Positions 7,489 through 14,774 are shown, numbered from the stretch's first letter. The stretch is DNA of 36,300 bases from Acidimicrobiales bacterium (GCA_035512495.1 DATKDW010000051.1:1-36300); one strand, 5' to 3'. Translations and numbers: made by a program. The notes: generated from the sequence alone by a model not told the origin.

Positions 7489-8235
7489 ATGGCCCTCGAC
7501 CGGTCGGACAAGGAAGCGCTCATGGAGAAGTTCCGTGCGTTCGCCTCCTCAGGTGACCAGCGGCTCCGCGGCGAGCTCATCGAGGCGCACATCGGCCTGG
7601 CCGAGTACCTGGCACGCCGCTTCGCCAACCGAGGCGAACCCCTCGACGACCTCGTCCAGGTGGCGTCGCTCGGGCTCGTGAAGGCGGTCGAGCGGTTCGA
7701 CCCGGGCCGGGGTCTCGAGTTCACCACCTTCGCCACCCCCACCATCGTCGGTGAGCTCAAGCGGCACTTCCGCGACAAGGGTTGGGCGGTGCGCGTCCCT
7801 CGCCGCGTCCAGGAGCTGCACCTGCGGGTCACCCGGGTGATCGACGACCTCTCCACCGAGTTGGGTCGCTCGCCCACCATCGGGGAGATCGCAAGGCGGG
7901 CGGGCACCACCGAGGACGAGGTCACCGAGGCGATCGAAGCCGGCTCGGCCTACCGCTCCACGTCCCTCGACGCCGGACGCACCGACGACGACGAGAGCCC
8001 GGGCCTGCTCGGCCAGCTCGGCGAGCTCGACCCCGAGTTGGGACGGGCGGAGCGGCGCGCCGCCCTCGGCCCGCTGCTCAACACACTGCCCGAGCGGGAG
8101 CAGATCATGTTGTACCTGCGCTTCTACGAGGGCATGACCCAGTCGGAGATCGCCAAGCAGATCGGCATCAGCCAGATGCACGTCTCGCGCCTGTTGACCC
8201 GGAGCCTCCAGCAGCTGCGCGAAGTGGCCGGGTAG
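7489..8235 (+). CDS. SigB/SigF/SigG-family RNA polymerase sigma factor
   Basis: A 248-residue alternative sigma factor for general stress or developmental genes. Region 2 includes LDDLVQVASLGLVKAVERF and the -10-reading segment TTFATPTIVGELKRHFRDK. Region 3 is about residues 105-165. Region 4 carries the -35 helix-turn-helix MTQSEIAKQIGISQMHVSRL near residues 219-238. The length is typical. It directly follows the degenerate RsbW-like gene with two bases between stop and ATG, and the ribosome site GGGGAG lies in the end of that gene. The convergent csbD gene 110 bases away has a promoter matching what this family reads. Subtype (SigB versus SigF) is not resolvable by eye. Confidence 0.93.
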   Translation: MALDRSDKEALMEKFRAFASSGDQRLRGELIEAHIGLAEYLARRFANRGEPLDDLVQVASLGLVKAVERFDPGRGLEFTTFATPTIVGELKRHFRDKGWAVRVPRRVQELHLRVTRVIDDLSTELGRSPTIGEIARRAGTTEDEVTEAIEAGSAYRSTSLDAGRTDDDESPGLLGQLGELDPELGRAERRAALGPLLNTLPEREQIMLYLRFYEGMTQSEIAKQIGISQMHVSRLLTRSLQQLREVAG

Positions 8236-8269
8236 CGACGCTGCGGACCCACCGCCCGAGCGCGCCGAA

Positions 8270-8297
8270 GGGGCGGCTGGTGGGAGTCAGCCGCCCC
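8270..8297. terminator. Bidirectional hairpin between the sigma gene and csbD
   Basis: GGGGCGGCT and AGCCGCCCC form a perfect nine-pair stem around a ten-base loop, between two convergent genes. It has no T-tract on either side. Confidence 0.55.
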
Positions 8298-8346
8298 GTC
8301 GGGATCGGTGGGATGGCCTGGGGTGCGCCCGGCCCCTGGTACGTGG

Positions 8347-8523
8347 TCAGTCCTTCGTGACGGCATCCTTGACCGAGTCGACAGCGTCGCCGACCTTGCC
8401 CTTGATCGAGGCCGAGGCCTGGTCGGCCTTGCCCTCGCGCTTGAGGTCGTCGTTGTCGGTGAGGTCGCCGCCGGCTTCCTTGATCCGACCCTTGAGCTCT
8501 TCTGCCTTGTTCTCTGATGCCAT
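8347..8523 (-). CDS. csbD: CsbD-family stress protein
   Basis: A 58-residue, highly charged, Lys/Asp/Glu-rich protein. It starts MASENKAEELKGRIKEAGG and continues with LTDNDDLKREGKADQ and IKGKVGDAVDSVKDAV, the pattern of CsbD-like proteins (a four-helix-bundle family named from a SigB-controlled Bacillus gene). The biochemical role of the family is not settled; it is used as a general stress marker. Directly upstream, GGTT-N15-GGGTAA matches the SigB/SigF promoter pattern, nine bases before the ATG. The SigB-type sigma gene is its convergent neighbour, so direct control by that sigma factor is likely. It ends facing a hairpin terminator. Confidence 0.88.
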   Translation of the reverse strand: MASENKAEELKGRIKEAGGDLTDNDDLKREGKADQASASIKGKVGDAVDSVKDAVTKD

Positions 8524-8532
8524 GACCGCGCG

Positions 8533-8557
8533 TTACCCACACGGCGACGGCTCAACC
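8533..8557 (-). promoter_or_regulatory. SigB/SigF-type promoter of csbD
   Basis: On the minus strand GGTT (8554-8557), 15 bases, then GGGTAA (8533-8538). This agrees with the GTTT-N14-16-GGGTAT pattern read by SigB/SigF-family factors, and differs from the TANNNT boxes used elsewhere in the window. It lies nine bases before the csbD ATG. Confidence 0.6.
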
Positions 8558-8601
8558 CCACCGACGGGCCGGGAGTGCGCGCCGCGGACCCCCGCGTCGG
8601 G

Positions 8602-8607
8602 CACGCT
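8602..8607 (+). promoter_or_regulatory. Possible -10 box CACGCT of the YibE/F gene
   Basis: CACGCT, six bases, ATG at 8614: the same spacing as the leaderless starts in this window, with a weaker box. It was used to prefer this ATG. Confidence 0.3.
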
Positions 8608-8613
8608 GGCGTC

Positions 8614-9939
8614 ATGGGTCACGTCCACGTCCACCCCAGCGAGGAGGCTCCGGCCTCCCCCCAGGCCAGGCGCATGCTCCTCGTGCTCCTCGCTCCCCTC
8701 ATCATCGCCACCGTCGCCGGGCTGGTGGTGCTCTGGCCGAGCGAGGTCCGCCCGGACCTGAGCGCTGAGTTCGGAGCGCCCGACGACCTCGTCGACGCCC
8801 AGGTGGTCGGCCTCCAGCGCGGCCCCTGCCCCGGGACCCCCGACGAGGCCGACATCCGCTGCGTGACCCCGACCGTCGAGATCCTCGGCGGCGCCGACCG
8901 GGGCCGGACCGTCACGCTCCAGCCCCAGTCGAGGGCTGCCGGGGTCGACTTCGACATCGACGAGCGGGTGGTCCTGGGCTACACCGCTGCTGCCGAGGAG
9001 GACTTCCAGTACTACTTCGCCGACCGCGAGCGGCGCGGCCCCCTGCTGGTGCTCGGCATCCTCTTCGCCGTCGCCGTCATCGGCCTGGGGCGCTTCCACG
9101 GCTTCCGCGCCCTGCTCGGCGTGGGGATCAGCCTCCTCGCCCTCACGACCTTCGTGCTGCCGGCGGTGCTCGAGGGCTCGAACCCGCTGGCGGTGGCGCT
9201 GGTGGGCTCGTCGTTCATCGCCTTCGTCTCCCTCTACCTCGCCCACGGCCTCAACGCCCGCACCACCACCGCCCTCCTCGGCAGCCTCGGCAGCCTGGCC
9301 CTGGTCGGGGTGCTGTCCACCATCTTCGTGGCCGCCTCGCGCTTCTCCGGCCTCGCCGACGAGGAGGCGCTCTTCCTCTCGATCTCGGCCGTCGACCTCG
9401 ACCTCACCGGTCTGCTCCTCGGTGGGATCGTGATCGGCACGCTCGGCGTGCTCTACGACGTCACCGTGACCCAGGCGTCGGCGGTCTGGGAGCTGCAGCG
9501 GGCCAACCCGAGGTACACCCGCTGGGAGCTCTACCGCTCGGCCATCCGCATCGGCCGCGATCACATCGCCGCCACGGTCAACACCCTCGTGCTGGCCTAC
9601 GCCGGCGCCTCGCTGCCGCTGTTCCTGATCTTCACCCAGGCCGACATCGGGCTCCTCGACGCCGTGAACGGCGAGCTCGTGGCAGTCGAGATCGTGCGCA
9701 CCCTCTGCGGCAGCATCGGCCTGGTGGCCTCGGTCCCGCTCACCACCGGCCTCGCCGCGCTGGTGGTGCGGGGGCCCGAGCCGCCGTCCACCGAGGGGGA
9801 GGACCCTGTCGACGGCGACGAGCCGCCCGACGAGGCCGAGGCCGTGCCCGCCGCCAAAGAGGCGGCGGCGACCACACCCACGGCCGACAACGACCCCCGC
9901 CACTTCCGCAGCCGCGGCGAGCGCTCCTTCTGGGGGTAG
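8614..9939 (+). CDS. YibE/F-family integral membrane protein
   Basis: A 441-residue membrane protein of the YibE/F family, whose molecular role is unknown. One N-terminal segment (MLLVLLAPLIIATVAGLVVL) is followed by an extracytoplasmic domain of about 110 residues (roughly 40-150) containing two cysteines (CPGTPDEADIRC). Seven or so further helices follow from LLVLGILFAVAVIGLG to the segment ending TTGLAALVV. The conserved loop with LYDVTVTQASAVWEL is present. The C-terminal 60 residues are acidic and polar, probably cytoplasmic, ending in an Arg-rich tip. An in-frame GTG at 8575 would add 13 residues; I prefer the ATG because of the -10-like box six bases before it. Confidence 0.8.
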   Translation: MGHVHVHPSEEAPASPQARRMLLVLLAPLIIATVAGLVVLWPSEVRPDLSAEFGAPDDLVDAQVVGLQRGPCPGTPDEADIRCVTPTVEILGGADRGRTVTLQPQSRAAGVDFDIDERVVLGYTAAAEEDFQYYFADRERRGPLLVLGILFAVAVIGLGRFHGFRALLGVGISLLALTTFVLPAVLEGSNPLAVALVGSSFIAFVSLYLAHGLNARTTTALLGSLGSLALVGVLSTIFVAASRFSGLADEEALFLSISAVDLDLTGLLLGGIVIGTLGVLYDVTVTQASAVWELQRANPRYTRWELYRSAIRIGRDHIAATVNTLVLAYAGASLPLFLIFTQADIGLLDAVNGELVAVEIVRTLCGSIGLVASVPLTTGLAALVVRGPEPPSTEGEDPVDGDEPPDEAEAVPAAKEAAATTPTADNDPRHFRSRGERSFWG

Positions 9940-10033
9940 CGGGGCCCGTCGCCGACGGAACCCTCCCACCCTCCGCAAGCTCCGGGCGGGTCCCTTCCGT
10001 TCGGCGCCACCCGCTACTGCGCCGTTCAGCGGT

Positions 10034-10050
10034 CTCGGCCTGCGGCCGAG
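10034..10050. terminator. Hairpin between yibE/F and dut
   Basis: CTCGGCC-TGC-GGCCGAG, a perfect seven-pair stem between convergent genes. It has no T-tract. Confidence 0.4.
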
Positions 10051-10065
10051 GCGAACCTTCCGCCG

Positions 10066-10082
10066 GTGACGGGGACCGTCAC
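10066..10082. terminator. Hairpin abutting the dut stop codon
   Basis: GTGACGG-GGA-CCGTCAC is a perfect seven-pair stem ending one base before the dut stop. With the hairpin at 10034-10050 it forms a double terminator for the convergent pair. Confidence 0.45.
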
Positions 10083-10520
10083 TCACCTCCCCGTTGAGCC
10101 GAAGCCACCGCCTCCCCTGCTGGTTGGGGGGAGGGCGTCGGTGACGGTGAAGGCGCAGTGCGCGACCGCTTGGACGACCAGCTGGGCGATGCGGTCGCCG
10201 CGGTGCACCTCGTAGTCGTGCTCCGGGTCGGTGTTGACGAGCAGCACCTTCAGCTCGTCGCGGTAGCCGGCGTCGATGAGCCCGGGAGTGTTGAGGCAGG
10301 TGACCCCGTGTCGCAGGGCCAGCCCGCTCCGGGGCTGGATGAACCCGGCGTAACCCGGCGGGAGGGCGAGAGCGATCCCGGTGGGGACCAGCGCACGGCC
10401 CCCGCCGGCGGCCAGCATGGCGCCCTCGCGGGCCAGCAGGTCGGCGCCCGCGTCGCCCTCCCGGGCGTAGCCGGGCAACGGCAGGTCGGGGTCGAGGCGC
10501 ACCACGGGGACGTCGATCAC
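10083..10520 (-). CDS. dut: Deoxyuridine 5'-triphosphate nucleotidohydrolase (dUTPase)
   Basis: A 145-residue trimeric dUTPase that hydrolyses dUTP to dUMP and diphosphate, keeping uracil out of DNA. All five family motifs are present: I GDAGADLLA, II PRSGLA (63-68), III GLIDAGYRDE with the catalytic Asp84, IV RGDRIAQLV, and the glycine-rich motif V RGGGGFGSTG at the C-terminus. The start is the GTG at 10520, eight bases after TAGGCT; upstream codons in this frame run into the divergent orn gene. The length matches bacterial dUTPases. Confidence 0.95.
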   Translation of the reverse strand: MIDVPVVRLDPDLPLPGYAREGDAGADLLAREGAMLAAGGGRALVPTGIALALPPGYAGFIQPRSGLALRHGVTCLNTPGLIDAGYRDELKVLLVNTDPEHDYEVHRGDRIAQLVVQAVAHCAFTVTDALPPTSRGGGGFGSTGR

Positions 10521-10528
10521 GGTCGGGC

Positions 10529-10538
10529 AGCCTACGAT
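10529..10538. promoter_or_regulatory. Overlapping back-to-back -10 boxes of dut and orn
   Basis: AGCCTACGAT holds TAGGCT on the minus strand (10529-10534, eight bases before the dut GTG) and TACGAT on the plus strand (10533-10538, seven bases before the orn GTG). The boxes share two bases, so both promoters cannot be open at once. Only 25 bases separate the two start codons. Confidence 0.5.
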
Positions 10539-10545
10539 CCGCCGG

Positions 10546-11118
10546 GTGCTCGTCTGGATGGACCTGGAGATGACCGGCCTCGACCCCGCACGCGACGTGA
10601 TCGTGGAGGTCGCCACCCTGGTCACCGACGACGCGCTCGAGGTGATCGCCGAAGGTCCCGACCTCGTCGTGCACCAACCCCCCGAGGTCCTCGAGCTCAT
10701 GGACGACTTCGTCCGCGACATGCACACCCGATCGGGCCTCCTCACCGCCATCGCGGCGTCGACCACCACACTCGAGGAGGCCGGCGCCGCCACCCTGGCG
10801 TTCGTCAAGGAGCACGTGCCCGAAGCCGCCACCGTGCCGCTGTGCGGGAACTCCATCGGCACCGACCGGCGCTTCCTCGCCGCCTACCTCCCGGAGATCG
10901 AGGATCACCTCCACTACCGCTCGGTCGACGTCTCCACCATCAAGGAGCTGGCCCGGCGGTGGTACCCGGGCGTGATCACCCGCGCCCCCCGCAAGACCGG
11001 CGGGCACCGTGCCCTCGACGACATCCGGGAGAGCGTCGCCGAGCTGCGCTACTACCGCGAGGCGATGTTCAAGCCCGCCGCCGAGGCCGGCCCCCCGCCC
11101 GCCGACCCGGCAGTCTGA
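10546..11118 (+). CDS. orn: Oligoribonuclease
   Basis: A 190-residue DEDDh 3'-5' exonuclease that degrades RNA oligonucleotides of two to about five residues, including pGpG from cyclic-di-GMP breakdown. Exo I is WMDLEMTGLDP at residues 4-14. Exo II falls in CGNSIGTDRRFL, and Exo III is in KTGGHRALDDIRES with the catalytic His and Asp. The length and the RSVDVSTIKELARRW segment are typical. It starts at GTG 10546, seven bases after TACGAT, and lacks a ribosome site, so a leaderless transcript is likely. It is divergent from dut. Confidence 0.95.
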   Translation: MLVWMDLEMTGLDPARDVIVEVATLVTDDALEVIAEGPDLVVHQPPEVLELMDDFVRDMHTRSGLLTAIAASTTTLEEAGAATLAFVKEHVPEAATVPLCGNSIGTDRRFLAAYLPEIEDHLHYRSVDVSTIKELARRWYPGVITRAPRKTGGHRALDDIRESVAELRYYREAMFKPAAEAGPPPADPAV

Positions 11119-11145
11119 CGTCGCGACGACCGTCGGCCCGAGGAA

Positions 11146-11169
11146 CTTGACCGCCGGGTCAAGTACGCT
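11146..11169 (+). promoter_or_regulatory. Palindromic operator candidate and -10 box of the MBL-fold gene
   Basis: CTTGACC-GCCG-GGTCAAG (11146-11163) is a perfect seven-base inverted repeat, immediately followed by TACGCT (11164-11169) and, six bases later, the GTG at 11176. A regulator bound to the palindrome would cover the -35 region. The palindrome is seen; an operator role is inferred. Confidence 0.5.
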
Positions 11170-11175
11170 CGGAGC

Positions 11176-12258
11176 GTGACCAGCACCCAGCGCCCCCGAC
11201 GCCAGGAGCAGCTCCCGGCCGAGGAGGAGGTCGTCGAGGTGGCACCCGGCGTGCTGCGCCTGCAGCTGCCCATCTCGCTGCCGGGCCTCGGCCACGTGAA
11301 CACCTACGCGATCTGCGACGACCGGGGGGTCGCCGTGGTCGACCCCGGCCTGCCCGGACCCTCGTCGTGGAAGGCGCTCACCGCCCGCCTGGCCGCCGCC
11401 GGGATCGGCATGCGCCGGATCCACACCGTCCTGGTCACCCACTCCCACCCCGACCACTACGGCGGGGCCAAGCGGCTCGCGCGGGAGTCCGGAGCCGAGC
11501 TCGTCGCCCACACCGCCTTCCGGCGCTGGGCGTCCACCCCGTGCACCTGCGACGACCCGTCCCACGAGCACGTCGACGCTGACGGGCCGGCCAACGCGGG
11601 AGGCGATGTCCCCGCGCGGCCCGGGCCGCCATGGGCCGGACCCACGCCCTGGGGCGGCGACCGCCACCGCCCGCCCCTGCGACGACGCATCGGCTACCGC
11701 CTGCTCGGCACGCGCTTCGCCCCGCCGGAGCCGAGCCGGCGGGTCCGCCACGGCGAGGTCCTCGACCTCGGCGGACGGGAGTGGGTGGCCCACCACACGC
11801 CCGGCCACACCCTCGACCACCTGTGCCTCCACGACCCCGCCACCGGGGTGCTGCTGTCGGGCGACCACGTGCTGCCCACCATCACCCCGCACATCTCCGG
11901 CGTGGGCGCCGGTCCCGACCCCCTCGAGGGGTTCTTCCGCTCCCTCGACGACATCGCCGCCGTCGGACCGGTCACCACCGTGCTCCCCGCCCACGGCCAG
12001 CCGTTCGACGACCTCGCCGGGCGGGCCGGCGAGATCCGCGAGCACCACGAGGCGCGACTGGCCGAGCTCATCGCCGCCTCGCACGACCTCGGGTGGGCCA
12101 CCGTCGGAGAGCTCTCCCAGCGCCTCTTCAAGGAGCGCAGCTGGGGACCGATGGCCGAGAGCGAGACCTTCGCCCACCTCGAGCACCTGCGCCTCGCGGG
12201 GCGGGCCGAGGTCCGCCGCGACGACGACGCACTGCGCTACGACCTCTCGGCGGGCTAG
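11176..12258 (+). CDS. MBL-fold metallo-hydrolase
   Basis: A 360-residue metallo-beta-lactamase-fold hydrolase. The dizinc motif THSHPDHYGG is at about residues 89-98. It is followed by HHTPGHTLDHL and SGDHVLPTITPH, then AHGQPF near the end of the domain. An insertion between about residues 110 and 180 (CTCDDPSHEHVDADGPANAG onward) is rich in Pro, Gly and Arg. The last 80 residues look like the winged-helix tail of LACTB2-like members. The substrate is not determinable; candidates are thioesters or glutathione/CoA conjugates. Its stop overlaps the convergent thioesterase stop in the tetranucleotide CTAG. Confidence 0.85.
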   Translation: MTSTQRPRRQEQLPAEEEVVEVAPGVLRLQLPISLPGLGHVNTYAICDDRGVAVVDPGLPGPSSWKALTARLAAAGIGMRRIHTVLVTHSHPDHYGGAKRLARESGAELVAHTAFRRWASTPCTCDDPSHEHVDADGPANAGGDVPARPGPPWAGPTPWGGDRHRPPLRRRIGYRLLGTRFAPPEPSRRVRHGEVLDLGGREWVAHHTPGHTLDHLCLHDPATGVLLSGDHVLPTITPHISGVGAGPDPLEGFFRSLDDIAAVGPVTTVLPAHGQPFDDLAGRAGEIREHHEARLAELIAASHDLGWATVGELSQRLFKERSWGPMAESETFAHLEHLRLAGRAEVRRDDDALRYDLSAG

Positions 12259-13001
12259 CCGCCGACGGCCACCCTGGCCGAGGCGCGGGTGGCCGCACCG
12301 GCCGTGAGCCAGAGGCCGAGGGCCGACCCCTCGGCGACGCGCAGGATCACGTCGTCGGTCGGGTCGATGGCGGCGTGGTACTCGAGCTCGGCCCGCTGCG
12401 GCACTGCGCCACGGCGCCACAGCTCGTCCTCGACAGCGGCCCACGTGGCGGCGTTGTTGACGTGGCCCAGCACGTCGAGGTCGGTCGCCCGGACGGCCCA
12501 CGGCCGGCCGGTGGCCCGGACGGGGACCGCCGGGTGGGAGAGGCGCGAGGAGACGACCCGGCCGAGGGCCGCCTCGCCGTAGGTGTCGAGGAACCAGTCC
12601 GGCAGGCGGGTGGGGCGGCCCGCATCGGAGAGGTGGACCCAGAGGGACGCCACGTCGACCCGACCACCGGCGGCGCCGGTGAGCGTGCTGCGCCGCTCGG
12701 CCCACCGGCTCCCGAGCCCGCCGCACCACGTCGTGACCTGCACCCGCTCGCCCAGCCGTGGCCAGGCCTCGACCGCCACGGCCGTGCGGCGCGCCACCCA
12801 GGGCGAGCCCGGATCAAGGCCGGCGTCGGCGAAGTCGTCGTTGCCCACGTCCTGCAGCAGGCGGGCGACGGCGTCGAGACGCAGACGGCCGGTCGCGTCG
12901 GCATCGGCCAGGCGCACCCGACGCGAGGTGGTGAAGCGGCGGCCGACCTCCGGCAGCGGCACCAGGTCGGCGGCGATGTCGGCAGGCTCCGGGCGGTCCA
13001 C
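12255..13001 (-). CDS. Acyl-ACP thioesterase (double hotdog)
   Basis: A 248-residue protein of the acyl-ACP thioesterase family, which releases fatty acids from acyl carrier protein. The first hotdog half contains FTTSRRVRLADADATGRLRL and LLQDVGNDDF. The second half has the helix-preceding motif LDVLGHVNNAATWAAVEDEL, with the Asn-His region used in catalysis in this family. I start it at the GTG at 13001, which gives a family-like length; a longer frame reaches 13244 but overlaps the MFS gene. The gene is divergent from that transporter and overlaps the MBL-fold gene tail to tail by four bases. Such enzymes are familiar from plants and some bacteria; the chain-length preference is unknown. 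Confidence 0.8.
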   Translation of the reverse strand: MDRPEPADIAADLVPLPEVGRRFTTSRRVRLADADATGRLRLDAVARLLQDVGNDDFADAGLDPGSPWVARRTAVAVEAWPRLGERVQVTTWCGGLGSRWAERRSTLTGAAGGRVDVASLWVHLSDAGRPTRLPDWFLDTYGEAALGRVVSSRLSHPAVPVRATGRPWAVRATDLDVLGHVNNAATWAAVEDELWRRGAVPQRAELEYHAAIDPTDDVILRVAEGSALGLWLTAGAATRASARVAVGG

Positions 13002-13072
13002 GGCCGTCAGCCGACCCCAGGGCGGCCACGACGTCAAACCGGGGCCGGCTCGGTGCCGGCGCACCGGTCGCC

Positions 13073-13078
13073 TACCGT
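13073..13078 (+). promoter_or_regulatory. -10 box TACCGT of the MFS gene
   Basis: TACCGT, seven bases, GTG at 13086. The geometry argues against the in-frame GTG at 13077, which lies inside the box. Confidence 0.45.
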
Positions 13079-13085
13079 GACCGCC

Positions 13086-14297
13086 GTGGCTGGCCCCGAC
13101 CTCGGCACCGACCAGCGACGGTTGCGCCGCGCGTCGGTCCTCGCCGGCCTCGGCGACGGCACCGCCGCAACCGCCCTGCCCCTCCTGGCCGCCGGGATCA
13201 CGCGCGACCCCCTCGCCGTCGCCGGGGTCATCGCCGCCCAACACCTGCCGTGGGTACTGACGGCAGCGCTGGGGCCGCTGCTGCTCCGCTCCGTCGACCG
13301 CCGCACCACCATGGGCGCCGTCGACACCATGCGGGCAGTGGCCCTCGGGGTGCTCGGGTTCGTGGTGCTCACCAACGACGAGACGATCCTCCTCGTCCAG
13401 GTCGCCGCGTTCGTGGTGGGCCTCGGCGAGATCCTCACCGACGACGGCGAGTCCGCTGGAGCGGACAGCCTCGGCGGGGGCCTCGTCGGCGGACGGCTCA
13501 GCGCCGCCGGCATGTGGGCGGTGGGGGTGGGAATGGTCGCCGGTGGCCTCCTGTACGAGGTGATCTCGGCCGCCCCGCTGCTGCTCGACGTCGGCGTCTT
13601 CTCCCTCGCCGCGCTGAGCGCCCTCTCGGTGAGCCGGACGATCCCCAGCCGAACCGACGACGGGGCCACCACGCCCTCAGGGGTCCGGCCGGCGCGGGAC
13701 AGCACCGCCGTCACCGCGGTCGCGGTGCTGGCAGCCGCCGCCACCAGTGCTGTGATCGGCGTGCTGGTGCTCTTCGCTCTCGACGACCTCGGGCTCGGCG
13801 CGCCGGCGTTCGGGTTGCTCCTCGCCGGGCTCGCCGTCGCCGCAACCGCCGGCGGCCTCATCGCCCCCGAAGTCGGGCGTCTGCTCGGGGTGCGGGCCGG
13901 GCTGGTGGCCGGCCTCCTCACCGTGGGCGCCGGCCACGCCGCAGCCAGCCTGCTGGCCGACCCCCTCCGCCCCGAGCCCGCCGTGGTCGGCCTCGGGGTG
14001 GCCGCAGGCGGGGCCATGGTCGCTGTCGTCCTGAGCCGGGTCCTGCTCTTCGCCGGCACGGGCCGGGGCATCGACGGGCCGGGCCTCCAGGCGTTCCACC
14101 TGGCGGTGTGGACCGCCGTGCCAGCTGGAGCCCTGGCCGGCGGGTGGGCAGGGCGCCACGTCGACACCGCCGGCGTGGTCCTCGGGGCCGGGGTCGCAGC
14201 GCTCCTCGCCGCCGGACTGGTGGTCACCGTCAGAAAGCCGGGCGCTCCCACCGGCGGGAGCCCGGCACGCGCGGCTCCGGACACCGTCGCCCGCTGA
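13086..14297 (+). CDS. Major facilitator superfamily transporter
   Basis: A 403-residue membrane transporter with about 12 helices in two halves separated by a polar loop near residues 190-215 (SRTIPSRTDDGATTPSG). The cytoplasmic loop after helix 2 has the reduced MFS motif RSVDRRTTMG. The frame stays open far upstream because of base composition, so the start must be inferred: I use the GTG at 13086, seven bases after TACCGT, giving an N-terminus of about 20 residues before helix 1. The next gene downstream is the whiB7-like regulator, and regulators of that type often control efflux pumps, so a drug-export role is possible but only inferred from position. Confidence 0.8.
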   Translation: MAGPDLGTDQRRLRRASVLAGLGDGTAATALPLLAAGITRDPLAVAGVIAAQHLPWVLTAALGPLLLRSVDRRTTMGAVDTMRAVALGVLGFVVLTNDETILLVQVAAFVVGLGEILTDDGESAGADSLGGGLVGGRLSAAGMWAVGVGMVAGGLLYEVISAAPLLLDVGVFSLAALSALSVSRTIPSRTDDGATTPSGVRPARDSTAVTAVAVLAAAATSAVIGVLVLFALDDLGLGAPAFGLLLAGLAVAATAGGLIAPEVGRLLGVRAGLVAGLLTVGAGHAAASLLADPLRPEPAVVGLGVAAGGAMVAVVLSRVLLFAGTGRGIDGPGLQAFHLAVWTAVPAGALAGGWAGRHVDTAGVVLGAGVAALLAAGLVVTVRKPGAPTGGSPARAAPDTVAR

Positions 14298-14305
14298 CCG
14301 GTCAG
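14294..14305. repeat. Palindrome at the end of the MFS gene
   Basis: CTGACCGGTCAG is a perfect 12-base palindrome that includes the MFS stop codon TGA. It may be a weak terminator or a protein site. Confidence 0.3.
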
Positions 14306-14316
14306 CAGGCACCGGG

Positions 14317-14366
14317 GAGAAAAATCCGGAAAAGCAGTTGACGTCCCGCTAGGGCCGTGGTCCGAT
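14317..14366 (+). promoter_or_regulatory. Promoter of the whiB7-like leader, with A-rich upstream element
   Basis: TTGACG (14338-14343), a 17-base spacer and TCCGAT (14361-14366) form a conventional -35/-10 promoter. Just upstream lies an A-rich patch, GAGAAAAATCCGGAAAAG, striking in this GC-rich DNA. WhiB7 proteins with an AT-hook bind A/T-rich DNA directly upstream of the -35 box of their own promoter, so this patch is the expected autoregulatory site. Confidence 0.6.
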
Positions 14367-14422
14367 GCCCGTGGCCGCCCGACCACCGGGCACACCGAGG
14401 CCGCCAGAACCGAGGAGGTGTG

Positions 14423-14668
14423 ATGACGCTGATGACCGAGATGCAGGCCATGGACATGGCAGCCAACCGGCACCACGCGCGTCACGCCACCGGTCGCGCC
14501 TGGCCCACTGGCCTCGTCATGCCCGGCATCGCGTCCGGCGACGCCCGTGGGTCCTTCGTGACCTGCACCGGCACCCTCGTCAAGGGCGCCGAGGCCAACT
14601 ACGTGGCCACCGGTCGCACGACCACCCCGTCCAACGGCACCCGCCGGCCCTGGGATCCTCTGCTCTGA
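14423..14668 (+). CDS. Leader ORF of the whiB7-like gene (uORF), unknown small protein
   Basis: An 81-residue ORF with a strong GAGGAGG ribosome site five bases before the ATG. The product begins MTLMTEMQAMDMAANRHHAR and resembles nothing I know; it has one Cys and no membrane segment. It lies between the promoter and the intrinsic terminator that precedes the whiB7-like gene. whiB7 genes in mycobacteria and Streptomyces are known to have a translated leader ORF whose impaired translation prevents leader termination. I therefore read it as a regulatory uORF, although a stand-alone small protein is possible. Its last codons include the candidate antiterminator arm at 14640-14649. Confidence 0.65.
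   Translation: MTLMTEMQAMDMAANRHHARHATGRAWPTGLVMPGIASGDARGSFVTCTGTLVKGAEANYVATGRTTTPSNGTRRPWDPLL
14640..14649 (+). promoter_or_regulatory. Candidate antiterminator arm in the leader ORF
   Basis: CCCGCCGGCC can pair with the left terminator arm GGCCGTCGGG (14696-14705) at nine of ten positions. If this pairing forms, the terminator cannot. In GC-rich DNA such matches arise by chance, so this is a suggestion only. Confidence 0.35.
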
Positions 14669-14694
14669 GACCTCCGAGCAGGAGCGCACTCCAC

Positions 14695-14730
14695 AGGCCG
14701 TCGGGACATCCCGACGGCCTTTCTCCTTTT
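14695..14730 (+). terminator. Intrinsic terminator / attenuator upstream of the whiB7-like gene
   Basis: AGGCCGTCGGG-ACAT-CCCGACGGCCT is a perfect 11-pair stem with a four-base loop, followed by the T-rich tail TTTCTCCTTTT. It is the only classical hairpin-plus-T-tract terminator I see in the window. It lies between the leader ORF stop and the whiB7-like start, 45 bases before that ATG. Confidence 0.85.
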
Positions 14731-14774
14731 CCCCATCAACCCCGCACGACCCACGCACGAGGAGCACACGAACG

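Noticed and set aside
9940-10082. A small RNA or tRNA between yibE/F and dut
   Set aside because: Only two short hairpins are seen, with no cloverleaf or promoter; terminators explain them.
8533-12729. A 1398-codon open frame on the minus strand
   Set aside because: It runs antisense through yibE/F, orn and the MBL-fold gene, reads as low-complexity Gly/Arg/Ala protein, and is open only because stop codons are rare in such GC-rich DNA.
11631-13085. A long N-terminal extension of the MFS transporter
   Set aside because: The extension lies antisense or out of frame over the MBL-fold and thioesterase genes and is Pro/Arg-rich; the promoter box at 13073 sets the start.
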